DNA of 64,000 bases from NCBI RefSeq assembly GCF_000764305.2, contig NW_025943988.1, forward strand, positions 806,001 to 870,000, written 5' to 3'. This document shows, in pieces, positions 40,073-52,049 of this stretch. Within the stretch, counting starts at the first letter, position 1; every line of letters begins with the position of its first letter. Source of the DNA: Hyalella azteca (lineage: Eukaryota > Arthropoda > Malacostraca > Amphipoda > Hyalellidae). A program made the position numbers and the translations under genes. The notes under the pieces are model-generated. The model was not told the DNA's origin, made no database searches, and saw nothing but the letters and a program-made list of their open reading frames with translations.

Positions 40073-43000
40073 CGAGGAGGGTTCGGCATCAATAACTTTG
40101 TTTTATGTATTTGAATACGACACCGAAATTTCTTTGCCAGTTTATTTCTATGACGCTCGGCTAAACAATTAAGCTCCACAGAAATTCATTAACCAACGTT
40201 ATTGAATTATCGTGAAAAGTTATCGTTTTGAGGTGAATCCAAAGACAACTTTAGAAATTTATAGTGAATTGTATTTGAAACGATTACTATTAACATTATT
40301 GGCTGTGGTGCAATAAATCTCAAATTCAATTGATAACGACACATTTTTATATTAGTTGGCCTTAGTGTTCAAGACTAGGAACAAAGAGACTCCATATCGC
40401 TTGCCTTTACATAAAGACCATACCTTGTACAAGACAATAATTTTTAATGATATCGGAACGGGCGGGAAAAATTAGATCGCAATTCAGTTGAAGGCTGTAG
40501 TAGTTGTGGAAGTTTCGAGCGGCTCGTTCTTTTTCAGAAGTTCAGAGACGAAGGAGAATTTTCCCCCCTTTTGCTGTTGCCCTGTATCAACTTCCGAAGC
40601 TTAATTAACGAATCTTTAGTTGGAAAAGAGCGGGCGGAATAGTAAGTGGAGAGAGTATCGCGTTCCTAATAAAGTCCTTACACTGAACGGGTTCGAAAAG
40701 ATGTCAGTTTTTGAGAAAAGGTTTTGTCATGGAGAAGAATCGAAAAACATTTTCAACATAATACCTTCTCGTCACTTACGTTCTCACGAAATAAGTGCGG
40801 CAGCAGCACGAAGCAGATACAATCTAAGTTAATTATCTGAAAACAAACGAAATATTTAATTATTGTTATGAGCGCACTTAAACTTTTCCGCCGTTGATTT
40901 TGCCTAATTTTCTATAAGTTAATAAGAAATTTAAACTTTTAACCTGAAGCTAATGTTAATGTTTTTGTTTCCTAGCAATATCTTAGAAGCTAAATCCATC
41001 ATTTTTGACCTGAAATAATTAATTTCATAAATGTTTCGTATAACTGAACGTAACCTTTGGCAAACTTTTACTCTAATATGACTTTCACTACCTTTTTTAA
41101 TTCACAGCCTTTTGAAGTAAACTTGAATCTCACATAATTTATTTTAGAGCCTTAAACTTCTAAGTTCCAAACTTTAAAGTGGATGCAGAATTTGCAGCAA
41201 ACTGAAATTTATATTTATAGAAGAGGTTTGCTGTAGAAATTCGATCATGTTAAATTCGTCTTAATAAAGTATGTACCAATTAAAAAAACATTACTTCAAA
41301 TATATAGTTGCTATATTTATGCTATAAATCATTTTTTAGTCTCTTTTGGTGGCATTTAATATATAATTCTATATTCATTTTTAATATTTTTATTATATAG
41401 TATATATAATATTTATATTTATATAATATTTATAGTATATTTTTAGGAACTACGTGTCAATAAATTTAGGTATTAAGAAACATAAAATTTCATTAACTTT
41501 AACATCATTATTGGAAAACGGGTGGCACAAAGCTGAAGGCAAAAATTAGGATCTATTCTGAAACCACGATCAGCAAAAATTAACTATATACCGTTGTCCC
41601 TAACTTCATCATAAACTGCAGCCTATTTCAATCATACTTGAAAAATTATGGCAGAGACTGAAATTTGCAATATAATTTCCATTAAATTTTCTTAAATTTT
41701 TTAACGAGATCATACCCAAGAATCGCTCAGAGGACAGCCATTTATCTTCGCTACACAAGATCCTGAAAAGATTTCTATGATATTTAATTAAACCACGTAG
41801 GTACTACGCAACGTCTACAAAATATTAACCATTCAGTCAAGACACAATCTGTCGGTAGGTGATTGTTGTGAATTTTAAAATCGCTCCGTGTTCTTGATTT
41901 TGGCATCGTTGTTGAACAGTCTTTGAACCGAGATAATCAGTCATAGGCTACGAAATCTTCCAAATTGAAATACATTTGAATATATATGTATATTTTTTGT
42001 TATCTAAAAATGTTATCCATATTACTGAATCAACCTTAAAGACACGGTAAAAAATCACTCGTGTGATTGTTTGTAATCTTTATGTATCAAAATAATCTTT
42101 ATTTATTAAAGAATCTTTATTATAGATTATTTAATAAAAGATATATTTATATTTATCAAATAATCTTTTTTGTAAAAATAATACGTCCACCTTGAACTAA
42201 ACTTGCTTATCTCCGAATACACACGGGAGATTACGCAAAATTATTCATAACTAGAATTTATACAGATGCTAATTAGTTTAAAACCTTCATCAGTGCAGCA
42301 TAACTCAAAATATACAAATAATTGCAATTAGTTATTTGAGACGACGAACCATCTCTGACACTCGACTCTCCCTGATGCCCGTCAAGTGGTAGCTCGTTTG
42401 TGCGCTAATTAGGCGAACGTTTATCTCTGACTGATGTTTTCTTTTTCAGGAATTGAGTCTGCCACTCAAAGCTTTACTGCCACAACAAAGGGAAACCGGC
42501 GGTCGGTATATAGCGCTTTCAGGACATCAAGCACACTTCATTGCCTGAGGACGCGGGAGCTGAATGGCGGTGTCGTTTTCTGAACCAAAGCGAGCTTATT
42601 TTACTGCCTAGCTGCTGTTCATTTTTAGTTGCTACGGACTGAGTCTCTTATGGTGGAAAGCTAAATTATTTTAAAGCCATTTAAATAATTAAATTTTTGA
42701 GCTAAAATAATATGGGTTTTGGCTATTGTGCGTGTTTAAAATAGTAAAATCAAAATTAAAACACTTGTATATAATCGTTCACTAAACACTTGTCAACTAA
42801 ATCGTTCCGGTTCTCGGCGATGGACAATCAGTTAATGTAAATTTTGGTCCTTTCTTCGTTAGCCATTGATTTCCTTAATAGCAAGCATAAAAGATTTTCT
42901 CCTCAATGCTGATCAACTTCCTTTTCGTCTGCTGATTGTATTGCGAAGCCACATGGTTTGGAAAGTGTTACTGCTCGGAAACAAACATCAATCCTTTCGA

Positions 43001-44666
43001 TAGAAGCAGCCATCACAATAGCTAGAAAATAACGGCCACGAATAATGAATACGGTTCGTCCCTTAAGGGAAACGTTTTCTCGGAACTGAAGAACGTTTAA
43101 CGCCTTTGAAGCAATCGGGATCGCTTGCAAATTTAATCAAAGGGATTTTCTGTAAAGACAAGACGCACTAATGGAATTTTAATCGACATTACAGACTCGA
43201 TCGCTGGATCGATGGCCCTGTTAGATCGGATGACCGATTCATAGCGTGATCGAAATCCAGGGCAAATAAGTTAATCCAGAAGATCGTCATTTGAGCATAG
43301 ACGAAAATATGTCTTACCGTTGGAACGAGCTAAAAATTTGAATTCATTTATCTCAATTTGGAAGAAATACATAAACTAACTTAACATTGAAGAGTACTAA
43401 AGTGTGGTTATTACAGTTCAAACAAAGTAGGAGTTGGTTAACCTCGATTTGTGAGTAGTTCACAATCAAACCTAACTTAACGAGTACTAAAGTATGGTGG
43501 CTGTAATCCTCATCATCAATTATGATGTAATAAACTTAATGTCATCGTAACCATAATATTCTAAATACTTTTTTCGTTGTTTAATAACTAATCAGTTGAG
43601 CTATACTGTTACGGTTACTCAATACTGTTACGGTTACTCAAACATAAATTTAAAAAAAAATGTAAATTCATAAGACTACCAATTCACCATGCGAGAAAAA
43701 TGAACGAAATTAAAAGAAAAAATTGCCTACAACACCAAGTCTGTCGTTGTTTTAGATCACTAAATCTTCATTAAACACTCTTAATATGAACGACGAGATT
43801 TCAAGCTTTGGTACATCTTGTTGAGAAAAGAAATGAACTATTGAATAAATTCCGCGTAAAGAGCAGTGGGATTATTAAATATGTGAACTATTGAAAAAAT
43901 TCCGCGTAAAGCACAGCTAGTGGAATTGTTCAGTTCAAAGAAGTATTCTTTGAACAGGTGTCCTAGTCTGTCTGCATTGATAGCGTTCTTCACAACCTCA
44001 TAACGTAGAGTGCAAGTGGCCACTGTATTTATTTCAAAATTCTTTGTACACTCATACTATCGAATTTAGTTTTTGTAAAATTCATGAAAATTCTAACTGT
44101 GATACACTTGAATCCTTTTTTATGATAGCTTTGATGCCAGTAAATTTAATAACCGTTGAAGTCATCAATGAGAACTAGAAATCAATAACTCAATGAATTT
44201 GTCAGTTTTTTAGTTAACATATATAAATAAATTGTTTCGTTCTTTCCTGCATATGTAAATATTTATTTCAATCAGCCTCATCTCATCCTAATGCGGAAAG
44301 GTTGGCAGGAGGCCAAAATGACTCTTCGTCGACGCTATGCTTTTAAAAACTGCGTTTTTCCAGCAAAGTTGTGCATAAGTTGGTACATTTATCATGCTTA
44401 ATTCTTGACTCGTATATGTTTGTTTGGGGACTCCACAAAAAGCAAATAAAAATGAGTGGGATAATTTATGAGGTAAACTCATTATTTTATAATAGTAACC
44501 TATTGCGGAACATTCACCTATTCAACGGTTCAAACTTCATCAATTTGTAAAACAATGTAATTCATTTTCTTAACGTAATTTAAGCGCCTAAATATGTCCT
44601 GATTATAAATAATCTGCCGAGGAAATAATTGCGTAAAATGTGTAGGAAACTTGCGTGCTTAGCAGT
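40073..44666. other. non-coding DNA, no gene recognised
   Basis: Only short chance frames (40620-40832, 42903-43130, 43838-44023, 44288-44482) are present. A 25-nt near-repeat (GAACTATTGAA...TTCCGCGTAAAG) occurs twice around 43835-43910. The 41330-41450 and 42060-42180 stretches are extremely AT-rich. Confidence 0.5.
43603..43640. repeat. 19-bp direct repeat, two copies
   Basis: ATACTGTTACGGTTACTCA is repeated once, head to tail, without change. Confidence 0.9.
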
Positions 44667-44885
44667 TACCAACGCGCCTAGAGTCTACCAACGTGCCTAG
44701 AGTCTACCAACGTGCCTAGAGTTTACCAACGCGCCTAGAGTCTACCAACGTGCCTAGAGTCTACCAACGTGCCCAGAGTCTACCAACGTACTTAGAGTCT
44801 ACCAACATGCCCAGAGTCTACCAACGTGCCTAGAGTCTACCAACGTGCCTAGAGTCTACCAACATGCCCAGAGTCTACCAACGTG
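44667..44885. repeat. 19-bp minisatellite, about 11.5 units
   Basis: The unit is TACCAACGTGCCTAGAGTC, with variants GCG, ACG-TAC-TTAG and ATG-CCCAG. It is the first array of a cluster reaching 47640. Confidence 0.97.
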
Positions 44886-45119
44886 TAAAAGAAAAATCTC
44901 AAACTCTGAAGCTGCATACCAATTGCAACTCATTCTCCTTATCATGATATAGAGTTCAGTTTTGATCCGGATATGAGAGCTCTACCATGAACTGATTCAC
45001 ACTTGACTCATCAAGACCGAGATTCAGAAATGATTCAGATAATGAATTCCCCCACTCAATCTACTTAAGCAGCGTCAGTTTCATCACACATGATGAAACC
45101 AATATTGCTTCTACTACCT

Positions 45120-45840
45120 TAGTCTGTGTTGAAAGCATGTCCCTTCACGGAAGTGTTCGATAAATAAAGATAATGGAAATTAGTTATTTACAAATATCCT
45201 GCCTTGTCTGTATTGAAAGCTTGTTATCGTCGCGGAAGTGTTCGATGAATAAAAATTATGAAAGTTAATTATTTATGAATATCCTGCCCTGTCTGTAATG
45301 AGAGCTTGTCCCTTCACGGAAGTGTTCGATAAATAAGGATATGGGAAATTAATTATTTACGAATATCCTGCCTGGTCTGTACTGAAAGCTTGTTATCGTC
45401 ACGGAAGTGTTCGATGAATAAAAATAATGAAAATTAATTATTTATGAATATCCTGCCCTGTCTGTACTGAAAGCTTCTTATCGTCACGGAAGTGTTCGAT
45501 GAATAAAAATAATGAAAATTAATTATTTATGAATATCCTGCCCTGTCTGTACTGAAAGCTTCTTATCGTCACGGAAGTGTTCGATGAATAAAAATTATGA
45601 AAATTAATTACTTACGAATATCCTGCCTGGTCTGCACTGAAAGCTTGTTATCGTCATGGAAGAGTTCGATGAATAAAAATTATGAAAGTTAATTATTTGT
45701 GAATATCCTGCCTGGTCTGTATTGAAAGCTTGTCCCTTCACCGAAGTGTTTGATAAATAAGGATATGGGAAATTAACTATTTATGAATATCCTGCCTTGT
45801 CTGTATTGAAAGCTTGCCTCTTCACGGAAGTGCTAGTTTA
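45120..45840. repeat. 85-bp satellite, about 8.5 units
   Basis: Units recur at 84-85 bp, marked by TCTGTATTGAAAGCTTG at 45123, 45207, 45292, 45376, 45461, 45546, 45631, 45716 and 45800. Two subtypes exist. One has TGTCCCTTCACGGAAG with GATAAATAAGGATATGGG; the other has TGTTATCGTCACGGAAG with GATGAATAAAAATTATG. Every unit ends in GAATATCCTGCC. The arrangement shows unit-by-unit mixing of the two subtypes. Confidence 0.95.
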
Positions 45841-46130
45841 GGAATTAAATTACGAGTTGACTTCTTTACGCCTGTCCTTCGTCTGCCTTTGCAAATGTCT
45901 ATTGTGCTTCATATCATATCATGAATTCCCATGTCGACATTTTCCCTGATTTTATTTTCCCATTAAAATAGGCATTTGTCTAACGGCTCGATGATTCATT
46001 GTGTTGGCGATCGCAATTTTTACAATATCATTCATTGTGGTCGTCATTTTTATTCTATACTTTCGGAAGTACATTTAATTCGCTTAAGGTTTATTAGGAA
46101 GCCTCGCACCGTTAATATACAGGGGATACT

Positions 46131-46376
46131 CGCCCACGTATCCGTGATACACACCGTATCCGTGATACCCACCGTATCCGTGATACCCACCGTATCCGTG
46201 ATGCCCACCGTATCCGTGATACCCACCGTATCCGTGATACCCACCGTATCCGTGATACCCACCGTATCCGTGATACCCACCGTATCCGTGATACCCACCA
46301 TATCCGTGATACCCACCGTATCCGTGATTCCCACCGTATCCGTGATACCCACCGTATCTGTGATACCCACCATATC
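46131..46376. repeat. 18-bp minisatellite, about 13.5 units
   Basis: The unit is CGTATCCGTGATACCCAC. Since 18 bp is six codons, three frames stay open through it. The plus strand reads as a VIPTVS repeat (45976-46410). The minus strand reads as VGITDT (46050-46373) or as a glycine/tyrosine/histidine repeat GYHGYG (46084-46389). Flanking sequence lacks splice or start evidence for any of these, so the protein reading is probably accidental. Confidence 0.95.
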
Positions 46377-46941
46377 GGGTTATTACCAAACGTCTGACAT
46401 TTTTCGGTAGTTTAATAACGAGTCATTGCTAATCGAGCTGCGGGCATGCTATGTATAGTGATAATGAATTTAAATAGAATATGAATTCAACCTGGATTCT
46501 AAGTTATCGGGAATCTATTTAATTTAAAAAATGCTATTGAATTCTAACCGAAATAAATTTGAAGTTAAATAACTTTTTCACATGTCATAACTGAAGTTAG
46601 TTAGAGTTCCATGTAAAAATCGTGTTTTAACCGTTATTTATTGAATTATCAATATTGTATTTTAAACGCATTTAAACGAAATTCAAGGTCAAAGGAATCT
46701 GAAATTAAAAAAAATCTATCACGACAAATTCCAAGTTTACCTGCCAGATTTTATTAATCAAGGAACGTTGGCCAATGAGCCGCAACATATGCATTCATAT
46801 AAACATATTCATATATGTAAACATATTCTCAGCTGCCCAGGCCGTTCGTGTACACTCGTTTCTTTCCCTGAACTCTGAACGCACTTGTGAACATCTCTTC
46901 ATCATCTCTGGTAGCACACATTTCTGCCATGACTAATAATA

Positions 46942-47213
46942 GGTGTCACCACCTACACATGTCACCACAACGAGCATAACTAATTTAGCCAGCGTCACCA
47001 ATCACACATGTCACCACAACGAGTATCACTAATTTAGCCAGTGTCACCACACACACATGTCACCACAACGAGTATTACTAATTTAGCCAGTGCCACCACC
47101 ACACCACCAGTACATGTCACCACCACAACCACCAGCCAGTGTCACCACCACACCACCACACCATCATCACATGTCACCATCACACCACCAGCACATGTCA
47201 CCACCACACCACA
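46942..47213. repeat. 49-bp triplicate and CAC-rich simple sequence
   Basis: Three copies of a 49-bp unit, marked by ACACATGTCACCACAACGAG at 46955, 47004 and 47053, are followed by about 120 bp of CACCA/CACCACCA simple sequence containing more ACATGTCACC blocks. The strand is rich in A and C throughout. Confidence 0.9.
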
Positions 47214-47640
47214 TGTGAGGTGATCTACTTGTGAGGTGATCTACTTGTGAGGTGATCTACTTGTGAGGTGATCTACATGTGATGTGATCTACTTGTGAGG
47301 TGATCTACTTGTGAGGTGATCTACTTGTGAGGTGATCTATTTGTGAGGTGATCTACATGTGAGGTGATCTACATGTTAGGTGATCTACATGTTAGGAGAT
47401 CTGGGGTGATCAATATTTGTTGTGATCTTTGGTGCTCTATTTAAAGCTGTGATCTACATGTTTGGAGATGTGTGATGCTCGATATCTGCGGTGATCTTTG
47501 ATGATCTATTTTCAGAGGTGATCTACATGTGCGGTGATCTGTGGTGTTTTTTTATTTGTGGTGATCTGCATTTGGCATGATCGGCGCTGATCTAAAATTG
47601 TAATGATCTGTGATGATCTACGGTGATCTACATTGCATGG
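47213..47640. repeat. 16-bp minisatellite decaying to GTGATCT simple sequence
   Basis: GTGAGGTGATCTACTT is repeated about 12 times to 47402. Degenerate GGTGATCTACAT-like blocks of uneven length follow to about 47640. This strand is rich in G and T, opposite to the preceding array. Confidence 0.93.
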
Positions 47641-49889
47641 CTATATATGATAATCCAAAATGTGTTCGGTGGACTATTCAGTGTGTGATGCAGTAAGTCT
47701 ATTTTGTGATATATTCAACGTGAATATTTAATATAAACGCTCTATTATATACTATTAATTTTTATTAAATTATGTTATTTTCAGAGGGCATGCATAATAT
47801 ATTCTATGTAGGATCAGCAAGTTAGCATAACAGGATTATGATGCGCAGGAATTTAGTGTAAAGAGATCGTGAGGTGGAGGAAAATAGTGAGTAGGGTTCA
47901 AAAAAGCAATGTTTAGTGTATTGGGACATGCCCATGAACCAAGAAGCCTATTAAGCGTTCACTAGTTTGATGTAACAGACAACGTTAAGGTCAGAGCAGG
48001 ATCTATACAGATTAGGATAAATGACGATTATCTGTGCAGTATACGTGGTGCTCTATATATACGAGCAGTATAGGTGATATTTTCAGGGTATAGAGTGATC
48101 TATGCTGGGTATTAGAGTAACAATGTAAGGAAATGACGATATATATGCGGGGTAAATTATGACCGTTGCTGGTTAAATGGTTCTCGGAAAATTAGCCTTT
48201 ACTTTTGATGTGTACGGCTGAGGTCTGAGAATCGAGATTCTTGGTTTCATAATAATTTCTTTCTTCAAAATCCAAACTTTGCCAAACCTAAATTAAAAAA
48301 AAAAAACTTATGTAAAACTTAAGTGATTTCTGGTGCAGTGTATCACCGGTGCTTGCGTACCAGATGTGCTTGCGTACGAGGAAGCGACCGTTCGCTGGTG
48401 CATTAGGTGCGTTATAGTGCACTATGTGGACGCTAGGTGCACGATACATGTACTATTTTGGTTTAGGTGCACATTGGAGCAACTATAGGACTTTATGGAC
48501 TAAGAGCAACCTAGTATACCTCATGTTGTAAGGGATTGGATAGGATATATATTTTTCATTTTGTTTTAGAGAGAGTTTGATGTGACCTTATCCGAATAGC
48601 GGAACCTAGTTTAGTCTTGTGGTTGCCGTCGATGTGTAAGGTAACATGCTTGGCAATAAAGATTATTAAGAAAACTTGTTCTCACTGTGGCTAATGGATG
48701 GACCTATATGATCACTTGGCTGAATAATGCAGGGACGAAGATGGCTTTGTTTTCCTTTTTGTTGGAGTGCGTCCCTAGCAATGTGCATAGTTTTGCACTA
48801 GACTGTACTAGTGAGCAAACTAGTAAGTGCTATCATATAAGTGCACAAGTAGCGATCTATAGTGCACTATTTTAATGCCATGACTTGGCAAAGGAGAGAA
48901 GAGGTGCTCTATAGAAGCGATCTGGTCCATTGTGTAAATGCTTGCACTTGGCACGATGAACAATTATTCTGTTGGCAATGTTGCTGCAAGGCGGAAAACG
49001 TGAGACATATTTTCAAGGAAACATTCACATACATTCACTCTATTCTTCATTTACATCTATTTTTATTCCATCATAAATCTTCATTTACATCTATCTAGAT
49101 TTTTAAATCGCACATTAGTTTTTTCGAGCGCATACATCTATAATGCATCTATTTACTGCAGCTACAGTGTCAGACGTTACATGGAAATTATGCAAGAATG
49201 CGCAGATTACTGATGAAATAATAGAGCACATATGAACAGATTAATTTTCCATCCTCAACTCATGAAATAATGACTTCATATTAAGATATCACACGGATTC
49301 ACGTTTTAGTAACATAATGCTACAATGAATTTAAAATAAAAAAAAATATTCTTATTCCTAACAATTACTCATTGCCACCATTCTCCGTTCGCCCATGGTC
49401 TCAAATTGAGTGCAAATGTCCTTGACACATTCACCACCAGTCCCTTGCCAACACCAACACGCTGATCTTCTTCTTTTGCTGTTGTTTTGTTTCTTTCTCT
49501 TATTTAAGGGAGAAAACTCATCTACATGTAAATTCCGTTCAACGTTTTTTTGATGAGATACTACTTAACTTTTTCATTTTATTACCTACTACTATTTCGT
49601 TTATGTTTTAATTTAACTCATATACTTATAGTTCCACTCATTTTATTTGTAACTATTCCTATTGTGTAGAAAAATCAGTAAATCATTTAATTTTGTCTCA
49701 TTACGTGTGGTTTGCTACATATTTGCAACACATTAAATTTTTTCCTGCGCGCGATAGTCTCTCAAAATTTCCACACAAAACACTTTACAGAGACTTTATT
49801 TTTTTTCTTCTGTTCCTGCTGCACTTTGCTTCTCCTATTCGATAACCTTTTGTTAATCCTCCTCTACGGCCTTCTGATTATTTCTCATC
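47641..49889. other. non-coding DNA, no gene recognised
   Basis: Repeated AGGTGCA and AGTGCAC words occur at 48330-48480 and again near 48840-48880. Frames at 48687-48875, 48862-49098 and 49712-50005 match nothing known. Confidence 0.45.
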
Positions 49890-50174
49890 GATGGCATTTG
49901 TGCTTCTTCTTTTGCTTCCTCTCCTCGATAGCCTTTAGCTTCATTTCCTTTCCTCAATGGCCCTTTACTTCTCCTCAACGATGGTCTTATGCTTCCTTCC
50001 CTTGATGGCCTTGTGCTTCTCCTCCTCGATTGCCTTTGGCTTCTCCTCCTCGAAAGCCTTTTGTTTCTCCTTCTCTACGGACCTCATCCGGTATCGGGTG
50101 TCACCGCAGCTAAAGCTGCTGGCTGAGCCGAGCGTGAGACAAGGCGTCGGGTTCTCCCCTAGTTCACGTCACCA
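49890..50174 (-). mobile_element. probable LTR-retrotransposon leader and gag start (remnant)
   Basis: Read on the minus strand, TGGTGACGTGAACTAGG (from 50174) looks like a tRNA primer-binding site placed directly after a CA dinucleotide, as in Ty3/gypsy-type leaders. An open leader follows, then an ATG at 50087 starts a 40-codon frame (to the stop at 49965) of a K/E-rich octapeptide repeat, 'KAFEEEKP' then 'KAIEEEKH' and so on, encoded by 24-bp repeats. The repeats continue past the stop to about 49890. The coding potential is broken and no pol domain follows. The LTR itself was not delimited, so the class is an inference. Confidence 0.4.
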
Positions 50175-51568
50175 TGTTCAGAAAATTTAGGTTCGTTTTT
50201 CGTTAAATTTTTTTCCAAAAAGTTCGAGATTTTTTAAATAAATATTGTCTATAGTAATGTATCTAAAGATGTATATTATATTATATTTTGAAAGTTTTTG
50301 ATAGAATTTTTCCTACAAATAACATCAATAAAACATAACCATGCAGAGAATAAGCTAAACGCTCAGACTCTTGAAATTCGTGACTTTGCATCATTAAGTT
50401 TATTTCCGTGTTAAAAGCTTCATGAGAATGAGCTTTATAAAACCCATGAGTTTTAATTATTCATTTCAATTTGACTGGAAGTTTCCAGTGTTAAATTAAT
50501 TTAACAAGCGATCTGTTAGGCAGCGTTCAAACGACTTATTATATTATACTGCTGAGTACGCAATGCTTTTATTATTAATAATATTACATATTATTGCGCA
50601 ATATTGAATGGCATACACAATAATATAATTAGGATTACTTGGCTGATTCTACACAACGTTTTATTTTGATTTACACTATCTTACATAATCAAAGATGTGT
50701 GAACAGCATCACTTCCGTATATATAAAACAGATTTTTCCCGATAAACCAAAGAAGTTATGAAAAAATTTCAACTAATTACTATCTTTAACGATTTCTTGT
50801 ATGGCTTTTTAAATAATTGTTGTCAGGAAATCATTTTCAATTCTTCATCAAATTCTCTAAAGGGTAGTGAAACTTAAGAAATAAAGTTTTGGGCTGTAAA
50901 TCTCTACAGAAAAATATTTCTTAATCATATCATTGCATGACAAGAGTATCATATAATACGGAGGATTGCAAAAAAACATGAATGGCCGTTTTTTTTATCG
51001 AAGGCGCAGAAGGAAGGCGAAAGTTTATATTTTTCTATAGCGAAAGTGTACATTTTACTGCAGTGAAAGTTTTGATTTTACTCAAGCTGCATATACGATA
51101 TTTAGACACAGTCGTATTTTTTCTGGAATTTAGTAATATTTTCCTCTCCTTATGTTGTAGGTCAGGTTGAAAAATACTCATCTACAACGGACGAGTGGAT
51201 ATTAAAATATTTTTTCCTTGCACTAAAAACATATTATCCCGTTTTCGAAGCTCTAATTCGGAACAGAATTCAAAATCTTTCTCTCCAGACTCAAAAGTGT
51301 TAAATTCTGGCACAAAAATCAAGAATTGTCGGATGAATGCATTTTATGCACACATATTAACAACTGCCACGAAAATAAAAATTTATTTATAGTCACAACA
51401 ATGTAATTTTCAGTCAAAAAATTTAAACAGTCTAACATTAAATGAACAGTAAATGCTCTTCTTTCACACCAATTTTTATTTCCGGCATAGAGTCTGCACG
51501 TAAATGCACAAAGCAATCTCTTCTTGGTAATTAATATGATAATAAATTGATTAATTCAGGTTCATAGT

Positions 51569-51780
51569 AATTAATAACTTTTATCTATTGAGCACACGAA
51601 GCTGATTATCCCGACGCTGAAGGTTTCAGGATAATTAATAACTTTTATCTATTAAGCGAATGAAGCTGATTATCCCGACGCTGAAGGTTCTAATTTAGAA
51701 ATAATCTATATCCATTGAACACATAACACTGATTAATGCATTAGGGTTATTAATAATCTATATCTATTGAACACAAGCGG
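51569..51780. repeat. 64-bp direct repeat with degenerate further copies
   Basis: AATTAATAACTTTTATCTAT opens two well-matched copies at 51569 and 51633, both containing GCTGATTATCCCGACGCTGA. Two shorter relics (AATAATCTATATC-ATTGAACACA) follow to about 51780. Confidence 0.85.
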
Positions 51781-51791
51781 TGAATGTCTCA

Positions 51792-52049
51792 TTAAACTGA
51801 AGCATGGGTGCAGCAGTCAGGGGAGCTAGGCAGGATGTACGGCGCTTTATCATGAAGTGTCACTCGCTCGCCTGATTTGGTTTCCTTGTCTCCACAGCTG
51901 TCGGCATCAGGGCTCAGACATGTACGACATGTTGGGCTAATAAACCTGCATTCATTCATACAGGCTTGATTCTTGCCTTGATTCTTGAGTATGTCAGTCA
52001 TTGCATGGCTGGTTACTGGGCAGTGTGGTGGCGATATCTGGATAGTCAA
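51792..52049 (-). CDS. weak candidate exon, Cys-rich, unknown
   Basis: Unrecognised. The minus-strand frame carries eight Cys in 85 codons, including 'ACMNECRF' and 'SPTCRTCLSPDADSCGDKET', and ends 'SPDCCTHASV' before the stop. An acceptor-like TATCCAG precedes it at about 52045. Base composition is GC-richer than its flanks. No partner exon, no donor and no known family support it, so it may be transposon debris or chance. Confidence 0.2.
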   Translation of the reverse strand: MTIQISPPHCPVTSHAMTDILKNQGKNQACMNECRFISPTCRTCLSPDADSCGDKETKSGERVTLHDKAPYILPSSPDCCTHASV

